DNA of 64,000 bases from Streptacidiphilus pinicola (GCF_003258295.1 NZ_QKYN01000034.1:1-64000), one strand, 5' to 3'; positions 1 to 9,181 are shown, counted from the first letter of the stretch. A program made the numbers and translations. Notes: a model not told the origin generated them from the letters alone.

Positions 1-1271
1 GGGTCATCGCCGGCTACGGCATCGCGTACGCGGTGTTGCTGATCACCGGCGCCCGGCTGGGGGAGCGGCACGGCTTCACCCGGCTCTTCCTGGCGGGCCT
101 CGCGCTGTTCACCGCCGCCTCGCTGGCCTGCGGACTCGCGCCCTCGGTCGGCGCGCTGGTCGGCTTCCGGCTGCTCCAGGGCCTCGGTTCGGCGCTGATG
201 GTGCCGCAGGTGATGAGCCTGATCCAGCGCACCTTCACCGGGGCGTCCCGGGTGCGGGCCCTGGGCGTCTACTCGGCGGTGCTGGCCGTCGGCGGCGTGA
301 CCGGCCAGGTCGTGGGCGGCGCGCTGGTCAGCGCCGACCTGTTCGGCTGGGGCTGGCGCCCGGTCTTCCTGGTGAACGTCCCGATCGGGCTGGCGCTGCT
401 GCTCGTCGGGCACCGGCTGCTGCCGTCCGTCGCGGGGGAGCGGACGCGGCGGCTCGACCTCAAGGGTCTGGTGCTGCTGGCCGCCGCGATCGGCGCGCTG
501 GTGGTCCCGCTGGTGCTCGGCCACGACGAGGGCTGGCCGGTCTGGTGCTGGGCGCTGCTCGCGGCCGGTGCGGCGCTGTTCGTGCTGTTCGTGTTCGTCG
601 AGCGCGGCGTCGCCGCCCGGGGCGGCCACCCGCTGATCCACGCCCGGGTGCTGCGCAGCCCCGGCCTGGCCCCGTCGGCGGCCGCGCTCTTCCTGGTGAT
701 GACCGGTGTCGCCGGTTTCTCCTTCGCGCTCGCCCTGCACCTGCAGGCCGGACTCGGCGCGAGCGCGCTGCGCAGTGGCCTGACGGTGGCCCCGACCATG
801 CTGGGCTTCGGTGCGGCCGGACTGTGGTGGCGGCGCCTGCCGGAGCGTCTGCACCGCACGCTGCCGCTGTTCGCACTGGTGGTCGGAGCGCTCGGGTTCG
901 CGGTGGTGGGCCTGCTGGCCCGGGACGGCGGCGCCGTCTCCTGGACCCAGCGCGCCGCGCTGCTCCTGGTCGGGATCGCCGGCGGCTGCGCCTACAGCCC
1001 CCTGTTCGCCCGCGCGCTCGGTCGCGTCGAGCCGGAGCACGCGGCGGACGCCAGCGGCGTCATGGTCACCGTGCTCCAGCTGGGCCAGGTCGTCGGCGTC
1101 GCGGCCCTCGGCACGCTCTTCCTCTCCCGGGTCACCGCTTTCCACGGTTCGAGCCCCGTCGCGGGCCCGGCGGCGTCGGGATCGGCGCTGGCGGTGACGC
1201 TCGGCGCGGTGGCCGCGCTGATGCTGGGCGCGGCCGTGCTGGTCAGGGCGGTGCGCGGCGCCCTGGCGTGA
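1..1271 (+). CDS. MFS transporter, 3' part (5' end outside window)
   Basis: The reading frame is open from base 3 to the TGA at 1269-1271, so the gene begins upstream of the window. About 423 residues are visible. They are a run of hydrophobic helices with short loops, including an R-x-x-Q-G segment (FRLLQGLGSALMVPQVMSLI) typical of the 14-helix DHA2/EmrB-type drug:H+ antiporters. That motif belongs to helix 4, so roughly the first helix or two are missing. The likely role is efflux of a small molecule at the cytoplasmic membrane. The substrate cannot be read from the sequence. A GTG at 33 is an internal codon and not a credible start, because coding quality continues upstream. Confidence 0.85.
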   Translation, partial: VIAGYGIAYAVLLITGARLGERHGFTRLFLAGLALFTAASLACGLAPSVGALVGFRLLQGLGSALMVPQVMSLIQRTFTGASRVRALGVYSAVLAVGGVTGQVVGGALVSADLFGWGWRPVFLVNVPIGLALLLVGHRLLPSVAGERTRRLDLKGLVLLAAAIGALVVPLVLGHDEGWPVWCWALLAAGAALFVLFVFVERGVAARGGHPLIHARVLRSPGLAPSAAALFLVMTGVAGFSFALALHLQAGLGASALRSGLTVAPTMLGFGAAGLWWRRLPERLHRTLPLFALVVGALGFAVVGLLARDGGAVSWTQRAALLLVGIAGGCAYSPLFARALGRVEPEHAADASGVMVTVLQLGQVVGVAALGTLFLSRVTAFHGSSPVAGPAASGSALAVTLGAVAALMLGAAVLVRAVRGALA

Positions 1272-1281
1272 GCGAAACGGA

Positions 1282-1312
1282 TTGGTCGGCAGCCTCGTGG
1301 AACGTGTACAGT
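1282..1312 (+). promoter_or_regulatory. Possible promoter of the tRNA-Ala gene
   Basis: TTGGTC (1282-1287) and TACAGT (1307-1312) lie 19 nt apart, ending 25 nt before the tRNA. They resemble the housekeeping TTGACn/TAnnnT elements, but the spacing is longer than the usual 17-18. This is pattern matching only. Confidence 0.35.
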
Positions 1313-1337
1313 AAGGGCACGTCGCCACGAGGCGCGC

Positions 1338-1410
<73 letters not shown>

Positions 1411-1420
1411 CAGCAGGCTC

Positions 1421-1453
1421 GAGGGCCGGTATCCGGATCGGATACCGGCCCTC
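1421..1453 (+). terminator. Terminator of the tRNA-Ala gene
   Basis: A perfect 14-bp inverted repeat (1421-1434 with 1440-1453) with a 5-nt loop GGATC starts 11 nt after the tRNA. There is no clear T-run, which is usual for high-GC actinobacterial terminators. Confidence 0.85.
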
Positions 1454-1644
1454 CGGCATTTCCGGGGCCGGGCGGCGGACGTCGTAGGAACACACGTCCG
1501 ACCGTGACAACAACCCGATCTGATGAATAATCAGTCAATCATCGGAGCGATCGGCGGCAACCGTGCTCCGGAGGCTCTCTCGCTGCGCATCCTCCCCTCG
1601 ATCGCGTACCGACTCGGTGCGCAGACGAGAGAGGTGTTCCTGCC

Positions 1645-3636
1645 ATGCGTCCCACCAGGAGGCCCCTGGCGCTGACCGCGGCCCTGCTCTGTGCCGCGCT
1701 CACGGCCGCCGCCGCGCTCCCCGGCGGCGCCGCCGCCGCCGACCGCACCCGCCCGGACCGGGTCCCGCTGCCCGGCTCTGCCCCCGTCTGGACGGCCGCC
1801 CCCGCCGCCGACCAGGGGCTGGTGCCCCGCACGGCGAAGGTCGAGGCCCGCGTCTACCTCGCCGGCCGCGCCCGCCAGGCGCTCGCCGCCGAGGCGAAGG
1901 CCGTCTCCGATCCACGATCCAGCCGGTACCGCAATTTTCTGACGCCCGACCAGATCCGGGCGCGCTTCGCCCCGTCCCGGGCGCAGGTCGCCGCGGTCAC
2001 CTCCTGGCTGACCGGCGCCGGCTTCCGCGTCGTCCAGAGCAACAGCCACTACCTCACCGTCCAGGGCGACGCCCAGGCCGCGTCCCGTGCCTTCGGCGCG
2101 CACCTGCACGCGTACCGGAAGAACGGCCACGTCTACACCGCGCCCGACGGGCTCACCACCATCCCCGCCTCGGTCGCCGACGACGTGCTGGCCGTCACCG
2201 GCCTGGACTCCTCCCCGCACCAGGCCCACCACGGGGAGACCCTGCCCGGCCCTGCCAACGCCTTCGTCAACGCGCCGCCGACCTCCGCGTACTACGGCCA
2301 GCAGGCCGCGAGCACGCTGCCGAAGGCCTACGGCCGGGTGATGCCGTACGTGACCAAGGGCTACACCGGCAAGCAACTGCGCTCCGCCTACGGCGCGACC
2401 GCGACCGGCCTCACCGGCGCCGGCGTCAAGATCGCCGTGGTCGACGCCTACGACTCGCCGACCCTGGCCGGCGACCTGAACCAGTACGCGTCCGCGCACG
2501 GTGACGCGGCCTACAGCGACGGCCAGCTCACCCGCGTCGACGCGGCCACCTGGACCCACACCGCCGCCCCCAGCGCCGCCGCCCCCGACGGCTGCGGCGC
2601 CAGCGGCTGGTACGGCGAGCAGACGCTCGACCTGGAGGCCGTCCACGCCATGGCCCCCGCCGCGAACCTCACCTACGTCGGCGCGGCCTCCTGCGGCGAC
2701 GCCGACCTGATCGACGCGCTCAACAAGGTCAACGACGGGCATCTGGCCGACATCGTCAGCGACAGCTGGGGCGAACCGGAGCTCGCCAGCGACCCCGCGA
2801 TGGACCCGGTCTACGACAAGATCTTCATGACCGGCGCGGTCGAGGGCATCGGCTACTACTTCTCCAGCGGCGACGGCGGCGACGAGAAGGCGGCCACCGG
2901 CCGGACGCAGACCGACATGCCGGCCTCGCTGCCGTGGGTGACCGCGGTCGGCGGCACGGCCCTGGCGGTCGGCGCGAACGACCAGTACCTCTTCGAGACC
3001 GGCTGGGGCACGGACAAGGCTCCGCTGGCGGCTTCCGGCACCTCCTGGTCCACCCTCCCCGGCGCGTTCACCGCCGGCGCGGGCGGCGGCACCAGCTCGC
3101 GCGTCGCCCAGCCCTCGTACCAGAGCTCCGTGGTGCCGGGCACGCTCGCGAACGTCTTCGGCAAGCCGCACCGCGTGGTCCCGGACATCGCGGCCGTCGC
3201 CGACTCCAGCACCGGCTTCCTCGTCGGCCAGACGCAGACCTTCCCCAACGGCAGCGTCGCCTACAGCGAGTACCGCGTCGGCGGCACCAGCCTCGCCGCG
3301 CCGGTGATCGCGGGCATCCAGGCCCTGGCCCAGCAGGAGGCCGGCGGCCCGCTCGGCTTCGCCAACCCGGCCATCTACGGCCGCTACGGCACGCAGGCGC
3401 TGCATGACGTCACGGACTTCCCGTACGGCAAGAAGGTCCAGCTGGCGGTCGTCCGCGTCGACTACCGCAACAACGTCGACGCCACCGCGGGCACGGTCAC
3501 CACGCTGCGCGCCCTCGGCCACGACTCGTCGCTCCACGCGACCCAGGGCTACGACGACGTCACGGGCGTCGGCTCGCCCGCCCCGGGCTACATCCCGTCC
3601 TACGGCCCGAACGGCGGCGCCCTGACGGCCCGCTAG
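1645..3636 (+). CDS. Secreted S53 family (sedolisin/kumamolisin-like) serine-carboxyl peptidase
   Basis: 663 residues. A Sec-type signal (RR, hydrophobic core, Ala-rich region to about residue 32) is followed by a pro-domain of the kumamolisin-activation type (about 40-190). The catalytic domain runs from about 240 to 655. The Glu-Asp-Ser triad is readable: E325 and D329 in GEQTLDLE, and S549 in GGTSLAAP. The oxyanion aspartate is probably D373 in SDSWG. Family members are acid-active endopeptidases that self-process after secretion. The start ATG has a GAGAGAGG-like ribosome site just upstream. The gene stands alone between two terminators. The bases 1455-1644 upstream show no other gene. 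Confidence 0.93.
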   Translation: MRPTRRPLALTAALLCAALTAAAALPGGAAAADRTRPDRVPLPGSAPVWTAAPAADQGLVPRTAKVEARVYLAGRARQALAAEAKAVSDPRSSRYRNFLTPDQIRARFAPSRAQVAAVTSWLTGAGFRVVQSNSHYLTVQGDAQAASRAFGAHLHAYRKNGHVYTAPDGLTTIPASVADDVLAVTGLDSSPHQAHHGETLPGPANAFVNAPPTSAYYGQQAASTLPKAYGRVMPYVTKGYTGKQLRSAYGATATGLTGAGVKIAVVDAYDSPTLAGDLNQYASAHGDAAYSDGQLTRVDAATWTHTAAPSAAAPDGCGASGWYGEQTLDLEAVHAMAPAANLTYVGAASCGDADLIDALNKVNDGHLADIVSDSWGEPELASDPAMDPVYDKIFMTGAVEGIGYYFSSGDGGDEKAATGRTQTDMPASLPWVTAVGGTALAVGANDQYLFETGWGTDKAPLAASGTSWSTLPGAFTAGAGGGTSSRVAQPSYQSSVVPGTLANVFGKPHRVVPDIAAVADSSTGFLVGQTQTFPNGSVAYSEYRVGGTSLAAPVIAGIQALAQQEAGGPLGFANPAIYGRYGTQALHDVTDFPYGKKVQLAVVRVDYRNNVDATAGTVTTLRALGHDSSLHATQGYDDVTGVGSPAPGYIPSYGPNGGALTAR

Positions 3637-3659
3637 GGCCGTTCAGCGGCGCGAGGCTC

Positions 3660-3714
3660 GCTCCCGCAGGCAGTCGCACCTCCCGCCCTCAGGGAGTGCG
3701 ACTCCTGCGGGAGC
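3660..3714 (+). terminator. Long hairpin terminator after the S53 peptidase
   Basis: GCTCCCGCAG (3660-3669) pairs with CTGCGGGAGC (3705-3714). Inside it AGTCGCAC (3672-3679) pairs with GTGCGACT (3696-3703), and CCC/GGG close the loop. About 21 bp are formed with one bulged base. It sits 24 nt after the stop codon and isolates the peptidase from the leuS leader. Confidence 0.8.
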
Positions 3715-3731
3715 CCGGAGTGCCCGCCTGC

Positions 3732-3737
3732 TACCCT
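3732..3737 (+). promoter_or_regulatory. Possible -10 element of the leuS leader transcript
   Basis: TACCCT fits TAnnnT and ends 6 nt before the leader-peptide ATG, so transcription would begin at or next to that ATG (a leaderless message). No convincing -35 hexamer is visible 17-18 nt upstream. Confidence 0.35.
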
Positions 3738-3743
3738 TGCGGC

Positions 3744-3782
3744 ATGCGAACCGCGCGCCTGCTCCTTAGCCGGCCGCGCTGA
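3744..3782 (+). CDS. Putative leuS leader peptide (12 residues, three consecutive Leu codons)
   Basis: This short frame reads [12 protein letters not shown] and stops. It is too short for normal gene finding. Codons 6-8 are CTG CTC CTT, three leucines in a row, in the leader of the leucyl-tRNA synthetase gene. An intrinsic terminator lies 46 nt after its stop codon. A run of codons for the cognate amino acid followed by mutually exclusive hairpins is the hallmark of ribosome-mediated attenuation. Stalling when leucyl-tRNA is scarce would favour read-through into leuS. No ribosome-binding site is obvious, but a possible -10 box ends 6 nt upstream, so the message may be leaderless. Translation is inferred. 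Confidence 0.65.
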   Translation: MRTARLLLSRPR

Positions 3783-3860
3783 CACGGACCGGCCTGTTCG
3801 AAGAGACGTTGGCCGGAGTCAGCGTGGCGACCCCTCATGGACGAGGGGTCTTTTCGTTTT
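3773..3860 (+). terminator. Attenuator hairpins and terminator in front of leuS
   Basis: The terminator stem GACCCCTC (3829-3836) and GAGGGGTC (3843-3850) has a 6-nt loop, followed by TTTTCGTTTT (3851-3860), an unusually good T-tract for this genome. Upstream, GCCGCGCTGAC (3773-3783, overlapping the leader stop codon) can pair with GTCAGCGTGGC (3818-3828, directly abutting the terminator) with one G-U pair. Between them CCGGCC (3789-3794) pairs with GGCCGG (3811-3816). The arrangement resembles an attenuator, although I could not identify a strong antiterminator by eye. Confidence 0.7.
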
Positions 3861-3909
3861 CCGGCGCAAAAGCACCCTTCCGAGCTGGCACCCCTGGAGT
3901 CTGAGGACG

Positions 3910-6789
3910 ATGAGCGAGAGCACCTCCGAGGCGGCTGCGGCCGCTCCGTACCGGTACACCCACGCCCTGGCGGCGCAGATCGAGGCCCGTTGGCAGGACC
4001 GTTGGGAGAAGGACGGCGTCTTCGCCGCCCCGAACCCGGTCGGGCCGCTGGCCGAGGCCGGCGACAGCGGCGCAGCCTCTCAGCCGCACGCGTTCATCAT
4101 GGACATGTTTCCGTACCCGTCGGGCGCCGGCCTGCACGTGGGGCACCCGCTGGGGTACATCGCGACCGACGTGTACGCCCGTCACCTGCGGATGACCGGC
4201 CACAACGTGCTGCACACGATGGGCTTCGACGCCTTCGGCCTGCCGGCCGAGCAGTACGCGGTGCAGACCGGCACGCACCCGCGGGTGACCACCGAGGCGA
4301 ACATCGCCAAGTACCGGGAGCAGCTGCGCAGCCTGGGCCTGGGCCACGACCTGCGGCGCTCGATCTCCACGATCGACCCGTCGTACTACAAGTGGACCCA
4401 GTGGATCTTCCTGCAGATCTTCAACTCCTGGTACGACCCGGAGGCGCAGGCCGCCCGCCCGATCACCGAGCTGATCGAGAAGTTCGAGTCCGGCGCGGTG
4501 GCCACCCCGGACGGCCGGGCCTGGTCCGCGCTGACCCCCGCCGAGCGCGACGAGCTGCTGGGCGAGTACCGCCTGGCCTTCGTCAAGCAGGCCCCGGTCA
4601 ACTGGTGCCCGGGTCTGGGCACCGTGCTGGCCAACGAGGAGGTCACCGCCGACGGCCGGTCCGAGCGCGGCAACTTCCCCGTCTTCAAGGCCAATCTGCG
4701 CCAGTGGATGATGCGGATCACCGCCTACGCGGACCGTCTGATCGACGACCTGGACCTGCTGGACTGGCCCGACGCCATCAAGCTGCAGCAGCGCAACTGG
4801 ATCGGCCGCTCCGAGGGCGCCAAGGTCGACTTCAAGGTGCACGGCAGCGAGGGCGACGCCGCCATCACCGTCTTCACCACCCGCCCGGACACCCTGTTCG
4901 GCGCCACCTACATGGTGCTGGCGCCCGAGCACGAGCTGGTCGAGTCGATCGTCCCGGCCGCCTGGCCGTCCACGGATCTGCCCGCCGAGTGGACCGGCGG
5001 CTACGCCACGCCCACCGAGGCCGTGGCCGAGTACCGCCGTCAGGCCGCCGCCAAGTCGGACGTGGAGCGCCAGGCCGACGCCAAGACCAAGACCGGCGTC
5101 TTCACCGGCTCCTACGCGGTCAACCCGGTCAGCGGCGAGCTGGTCCCGGTCTTCATCGCCGACTACGTGCTGATGGGCTACGGCACCGGCGCGATCATGG
5201 CCGTCCCGGCGCACGACAGCCGCGACTTCGCCTTCGCGCGCGCGTTCCGGCTGCCGATGCGTTGCGTCGTCCAGCCGTCCGACGACCGCGGCACCGACCC
5301 GTCGACGTGGGACGACTCGTTCGACTCCTACGACGCCGCCATCGTCAACTCGGCCAACGACTTCGTCTCGCTGGACGGCCTGGGCGTCGTCGACGCCAAG
5401 AAGGCCATCACCGACTGGCTGGCCGCCCAGGGCATCGGCGCGGGCACCGTCAACTACAAGCTGCGCGACTGGCTGTTCAGCCGTCAGCGGTACTGGGGCG
5501 AGCCGTTCCCGATCGTCTACGACGAGGACGGCGTCGCGCACCCGCTGCCCGCCTCGATGCTGCCGGTCGAGCTGCCCGAGATCGAGGACTACTCGCCGCG
5601 CACCTTCGACCCGGACGACGCCGACACCCAGCCCGAGACGCCGCTGTCGCGCGCCGAGGAGTGGGTCAACGTCACCCTGGACCTGGGCGACGGGCCGAAG
5701 CAGTACCGCCGTGAGACCAACACCATGCCCAACTGGGCCGGTTCGTGCTGGTACGAGCTGCGCTACGTGGACCCGGAGGACGACACCGAGGTCGTCAACC
5801 CGGTCAACGAGGCCTACTGGATGGGCCCGACCGAGGTGAAGAAGGCCGGCGGCGCCGACCTGTACGTCGGTGGCGCCGAGCACGCCGTGCTGCACCTGCT
5901 GTACGCGCGCTTCTGGCACAAGGTGCTCTTCGACCTGGGTCACGTCAGCTCCTGCGAGCCGTTCCACAAGCTGTTCAACCAGGGCATGATCCAGGCCTAC
6001 GTCTACCGCGACGAGCGCGGCTTCCCGGTCCCGGCCGCGGAGACCGAGGAGCGCGACGGCGTCTGGTACTTCGAGGGCAAGCCGGTCAGCCGCGAGATCG
6101 GCAAGATCGGCAAGTCGCTGAAGAACGTGGTGGCGCCGGAGGAGGTCACCGGCGAGTACAGCGTGGACACGCTGCGCCTGTACGAGATGGCGATGGGCCC
6201 GCTGGACGTCTCGCGTCCCTGGGACACCCGCGCCGTCGTCGGCTCCTTCCGCTTCCTGCAGCGGCTGTGGCGCACCGTCGTCGACGAGGAGACCGGCGAG
6301 GTCGTCGTCACCGACGAGACGCCGGACGAGGAGACGCTGCGCGCGCTGAACCGGGCGATCGACGGCGTCCGGACCGACATGGCGAACCTGCGCTTCAACA
6401 CGGCGGTCGCCAAGGCCACCGAGCTGAACAACTTCCTGGTCAAGCGGGGCTCCACGCCGCGCGTGGTCGCGGAGCAGGCGGTGCTGCTGGTCGCCCCGCT
6501 GGCCCCGCACATCGCCGAGGAGCTGTGGGAGAAGCTGGGCCACCAGGAGTCGCTGACCCACGCCCAGCTGCCGGAGGCCGACCCGGCCTACCTGGTCGAG
6601 GACTCGGTGACCTGCGTCGTCCAGATCAAGGGCAAGGTCCGCGCCCGCCTGGAGGTGCCGCCGGCCATCGGCGACGCCGAGCTGGAGAAGCTGGCGCTGG
6701 CCGATCCGGCGATCGTGGCCGCGCTGGGCGGGGCCGAGGTGCGCAAGGTGATCGTCCGCGCGCCGAAGCTGGTCAACATCGTCATCTGA
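3910..6789 (+). CDS. leuS: Leucyl-tRNA synthetase
   Basis: 959 residues, full length for the bacterial class Ia enzyme that charges tRNA-Leu in the cytoplasm. The HIGH-type ATP motif is HVGHPLGY from H76. The Zn/CP1 editing region fills roughly residues 230-440. The KMSKS equivalent is KIGKS at 732-736, within [12 protein letters not shown]. The anticodon-binding domain and C-terminal domain follow. The start ATG is preceded by CTGAGGA. It is preceded by a leucine-codon leader and terminator, implying control by leucyl-tRNA supply. A 12-bp hairpin ends the transcript. Confidence 0.98.
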   Translation: MSESTSEAAAAAPYRYTHALAAQIEARWQDRWEKDGVFAAPNPVGPLAEAGDSGAASQPHAFIMDMFPYPSGAGLHVGHPLGYIATDVYARHLRMTGHNVLHTMGFDAFGLPAEQYAVQTGTHPRVTTEANIAKYREQLRSLGLGHDLRRSISTIDPSYYKWTQWIFLQIFNSWYDPEAQAARPITELIEKFESGAVATPDGRAWSALTPAERDELLGEYRLAFVKQAPVNWCPGLGTVLANEEVTADGRSERGNFPVFKANLRQWMMRITAYADRLIDDLDLLDWPDAIKLQQRNWIGRSEGAKVDFKVHGSEGDAAITVFTTRPDTLFGATYMVLAPEHELVESIVPAAWPSTDLPAEWTGGYATPTEAVAEYRRQAAAKSDVERQADAKTKTGVFTGSYAVNPVSGELVPVFIADYVLMGYGTGAIMAVPAHDSRDFAFARAFRLPMRCVVQPSDDRGTDPSTWDDSFDSYDAAIVNSANDFVSLDGLGVVDAKKAITDWLAAQGIGAGTVNYKLRDWLFSRQRYWGEPFPIVYDEDGVAHPLPASMLPVELPEIEDYSPRTFDPDDADTQPETPLSRAEEWVNVTLDLGDGPKQYRRETNTMPNWAGSCWYELRYVDPEDDTEVVNPVNEAYWMGPTEVKKAGGADLYVGGAEHAVLHLLYARFWHKVLFDLGHVSSCEPFHKLFNQGMIQAYVYRDERGFPVPAAETEERDGVWYFEGKPVSREIGKIGKSLKNVVAPEEVTGEYSVDTLRLYEMAMGPLDVSRPWDTRAVVGSFRFLQRLWRTVVDEETGEVVVTDETPDEETLRALNRAIDGVRTDMANLRFNTAVAKATELNNFLVKRGSTPRVVAEQAVLLVAPLAPHIAEELWEKLGHQESLTHAQLPEADPAYLVEDSVTCVVQIKGKVRARLEVPPAIGDAELEKLALADPAIVAALGGAEVRKVIVRAPKLVNIVI

Positions 6790-6824
6790 TCCGGTGCGGG
6801 CTCGGCTTTCTTTGAAACCGTGAG

Positions 6825-6858
6825 ACCGGAAGGGACGGGTCCGCCTGTCCCTTCCGGT
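6825..6858 (+). terminator. Terminator after leuS
   Basis: ACCGGAAGGGAC (6825-6836) and GTCCCTTCCGGT (6847-6858) form a perfect 12-bp stem with a 10-nt loop, 36 nt after the leuS stop codon. It also argues that translation of the next gene begins downstream of it, at 6883. Confidence 0.85.
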
Positions 6859-6882
6859 CTTCCGGCAGGTAACCTCCAGGCC

Positions 6883-7722
6883 ATGTCCGTCGCCATCCTC
6901 ACCGACTCCACCGCGTACCTTCCGGAGGAGGCGGTGGCCCGCTACGGGATCTCGGTCGTCCCGCTCAGCGTGGTCATCGGCGGCGAGGCCCTCGCCGAGG
7001 GCACCGAGATCTCCCCGGCCGAGGTGGCCGCCGCGCTGCAGCGCAGGACGCCGGTCACCACCTCGCGGCCGAACCCGGAGGCGTTCGCCTCGGCGTACCG
7101 CGCGGCGGCCGAGGCCGGCGCGACCGAGGTCGTCTCGCTGCACCTGTCCGCCGCGCTCTCCGGCACCTACGAGGCGGCCCTGCTGGCCGCCGAGGAGGCG
7201 CCGCTGCCGGTCCGCGTGGTCGACACCCGGATGGTCGGCATGGCGCTCGGCTATTGCGTCCTGGCCGCCGCCGAGACCGCCCGCACCGGCGGCACCGCCG
7301 ACCAGGCCGTCGAGGCCGCCACCGCCCGCGCCAAGGGCACCGCGGGCCTCTTCTACGTCGACACCCTGGAGTACCTCCGCCGCGGCGGCCGGATCGGCGC
7401 CGCCCGCGCGATGCTCGGCTCGGCGCTCGCGGTCAAACCGCTACTGCACCTGGCGGACGGTCAGATCCAGCCGCTGGAGAAGGTCCGCACCGCAAGCCGG
7501 GCCATCGCCCGTCTGGAGGAGCTCGCGGTGGCGCACGCGGGCGCGCACGAGGTGGACCTGGCGGTCCATCACCTCGCCGCCCCCGACCGCGCCCAGGCCC
7601 TGGCCGAGCGGCTGCGCGAGCAGGTGCCGCGGGTGGGCGAGCTGGTCGTCTCCGAGGTCGGCGCGGTCATCGGCGCGCACGTGGGCCCCGGGCTGCTGGC
7701 CGTGGTCGTCTCGCCGCGCTGA
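6883..7722 (+). CDS. DegV family fatty-acid-binding protein
   Basis: 279 residues. The N-terminus MSVAILTDSTAYLP is the conserved DegV opening (lipid carboxylate binding near the DST motif). It is followed by the second conserved block TTSRPNPEAFASAYRAA and later YVDTLEYLRRGGRIG. DegV/FakB-type proteins bind a single fatty acid in the cytosol, in some bacteria presenting it to a fatty-acid kinase. No kinase partner (FakA) is visible nearby. I chose the ATG at 6883 over the upstream GTG at 6820 because the earlier start would translate the leuS terminator and adds residues unlike the family. Confidence 0.92.
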   Translation: MSVAILTDSTAYLPEEAVARYGISVVPLSVVIGGEALAEGTEISPAEVAAALQRRTPVTTSRPNPEAFASAYRAAAEAGATEVVSLHLSAALSGTYEAALLAAEEAPLPVRVVDTRMVGMALGYCVLAAAETARTGGTADQAVEAATARAKGTAGLFYVDTLEYLRRGGRIGAARAMLGSALAVKPLLHLADGQIQPLEKVRTASRAIARLEELAVAHAGAHEVDLAVHHLAAPDRAQALAERLREQVPRVGELVVSEVGAVIGAHVGPGLLAVVVSPR

Positions 7723-7842
7723 GCCGCCGTCGCGTCGGTCCGCCCGGTCCGTGTACGACGTGGGTTGACCGCCGTCCCGGTGGGCATCCTCCGGGCAGGT
7801 GGGTCCCGTGGGGTAAGCGGGACGCACGGGAGGAGGCAAGCC

Positions 7843-8187
7843 ATGGCGTTCGCCTGCCCTGGCTGCGGAATGGCCGAACAGGTCGTCAAACTCGACCACT
7901 ACTACCTGGCCCTGCCGGACGGCAGCGCGCTGAAGTCCTCGTTCGCGCCGCCCGCGACCCGTGCGGCGAGCTACGGGGTGCCGCTCGTGGTCGCGGCGGC
8001 GGGGGCGTTCTTCGTGATCGACGACGCCCGGGTGCTGGGCCTGCTGCTCCTGCTCACCGCGGGGGTCGTCGCGTTCGTGGTCTCGCGGGGCGTCGACGAG
8101 GCCCGCAGGGCGCGCGCGAGCTGGGAACGGCAGATGTTCTGCCGCCACTGCGCGATCTGCTTCCTGCCGGAGACGGGGCCGGAGTAA
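7843..8187 (+). CDS. Small putative zinc-ribbon membrane protein
   Basis: 114 residues from an ATG with a strong GGAGGAGG ribosome site. The protein starts MAFACPGCGMAEQV and ends with CRHCAICFLPETGPE, so a CPGC pair at the front and a CxxCxxC-like cluster at the back could bind metal. Two adjacent hydrophobic segments (about 45-62 and 66-84) suggest a hairpin in the membrane that brings both Cys clusters to the same side. No function is known to me. An upstream in-frame start (7765) is less likely because it lacks a ribosome site. Confidence 0.75.
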   Translation: MAFACPGCGMAEQVVKLDHYYLALPDGSALKSSFAPPATRAASYGVPLVVAAAGAFFVIDDARVLGLLLLLTAGVVAFVVSRGVDEARRARASWERQMFCRHCAICFLPETGPE

Positions 8188-8205
8188 CCCCTGCGGGTGA
8201 GCCGG

Positions 8206-8231
8206 TTTTCCACAGGGCCGGGTTGTCCACA
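8206..8231. promoter_or_regulatory. Two DnaA-box-like 9-mers
   Basis: TTTTCCACA (8206-8214) and TTGTCCACA (8223-8231) are same-orientation matches to the Streptomyces DnaA box TTGTCCACA, 17 bp apart start to start. They lie in the gap before comEA. This is not an origin: there is no dnaA/dnaN context and there are only two boxes. Confidence 0.5.
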
Positions 8232-8284
8232 GACCGTCCGTTCGCCTGGGACGCGTGTGCGGGTCGGCTCCTAACGTCGGGCGC

Positions 8285-9181
8285 ATGCGAACCGCCTTCA
8301 CCCCTGCGGCCCGGGCCCGTCGCGAGGCGACGACGGCCCTGGTGCGCCACCGCGTCGACACCCTCTTCGGCCCCCAGGAGCGTTTCCGACCGGCCGCCAC
8401 CACCGCGACCACCGCGGCGGCGGTGTCCACGGCCGTCCTGCCCGAGATCACCGCCGCGTTGCCGGTGGCCACGCTGCCCGCCGCCGCGCCCGATCCGCCG
8501 CCGGGGCGTCCGGCCTTCGCCTCCTCCCTCGGGCTCGCGCTGAGGGAGCGCTGGGACCTCGACCGGCGGGCGCTGCTCGGGCTCGCCGTGCTGCTCGTGC
8601 TGGCGCTGGGTTACGGCGTCCAGCACTTCTGGGCCGGCCGGCCCGAGGCCGTCGCCGTCCCCGCCCCGGCCGTGGAGGGGACGGCCGCGGTGGGCACCGG
8701 GTCGCCCTCGCCGGGCTCCTCCGGCGGTGCGTCGTCGGCGGGCGGTCCCGCGCCGGGCAGCACGGCCATCGCCGCGCTCGTCGTCGACGTCTCCGGCAAG
8801 GTGCGCAACCCCGGCCTGCGGACGCTACCGCCCGGCTCCCGGGTCCAGGACGCCCTCAACGCGGCCGGGGGGCCGCTCCCTGGCACGGATCTGACAGGGC
8901 TCAACCTGGCCCGCAAGGTCAACGACGGCGAGGAGATCATCGTCGGCGGCCCGCCCCCGGGCGGCCCGGCCGGCGCGGCCCACGCCTCCGGCCCGCTCAG
9001 CCTCAGCTCGGCCACCGCGGCCCAGCTCGACGCCCTGCCGGGCATCGGCCCGGTGCTCGCCCAGCGCATCATCGCCTTCCGCGAGCAGCACGGCGGCTTC
9101 CAGTCCGTCGACCAGCTCCGCCAGGTCCCGGGCTTCGGCGAACGCCGCCTGCAGGACCTCCGCGCCCAGCTCCGGCCATGA
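8285..9181 (+). CDS. comEA: ComEA family DNA-binding competence protein
   Basis: 298 residues. An N-terminal cytoplasmic stretch of about 95 residues precedes one transmembrane helix (LLGLAVLLVLALGYGV, about 100-116). A Ser/Gly/Pro linker, an SLBB domain (about 160-218, VVDVSGKVRNPGL) and two C-terminal helix-hairpin-helix motifs (about 237-296, LDALPGIGPVLAQRI and VPGFGERRLQDL) follow. In competent bacteria ComEA binds double-stranded DNA outside the membrane and passes it to ComEC. Its role in streptomycetes is not established. The stop overlaps the comEC start (ATGA at 9178-9181), implying translational coupling. Start ATG 8285 was chosen as the first codon of good coding character. Confidence 0.9.
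   Translation: MRTAFTPAARARREATTALVRHRVDTLFGPQERFRPAATTATTAAAVSTAVLPEITAALPVATLPAAAPDPPPGRPAFASSLGLALRERWDLDRRALLGLAVLLVLALGYGVQHFWAGRPEAVAVPAPAVEGTAAVGTGSPSPGSSGGASSAGGPAPGSTAIAALVVDVSGKVRNPGLRTLPPGSRVQDALNAAGGPLPGTDLTGLNLARKVNDGEEIIVGGPPPGGPAGAAHASGPLSLSSATAAQLDALPGIGPVLAQRIIAFREQHGGFQSVDQLRQVPGFGERRLQDLRAQLRP

Noticed and set aside
1531-3537. 668-codon minus-strand frame opposite the S53 peptidase
   Set aside because: Antisense shadow; low-complexity composition and no domain.
3744-3860. T-box riboswitch before leuS
   Set aside because: No long specifier hairpin or T-box consensus is visible, and the whole leader is only about 165 nt. A Leu-codon leader peptide explains it better.
3835-7143. 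1102-codon open frame on the minus strand
   Set aside because: It is antisense to leuS and part of degV, with repetitive Arg/Val/Gly-rich composition expected from high-GC third positions. No family features.
8206-8231. Chromosomal origin of replication
   Set aside because: Only two DnaA-like boxes and no dnaA, dnaN, gyrase or parAB genes. An actinobacterial oriC has many boxes.
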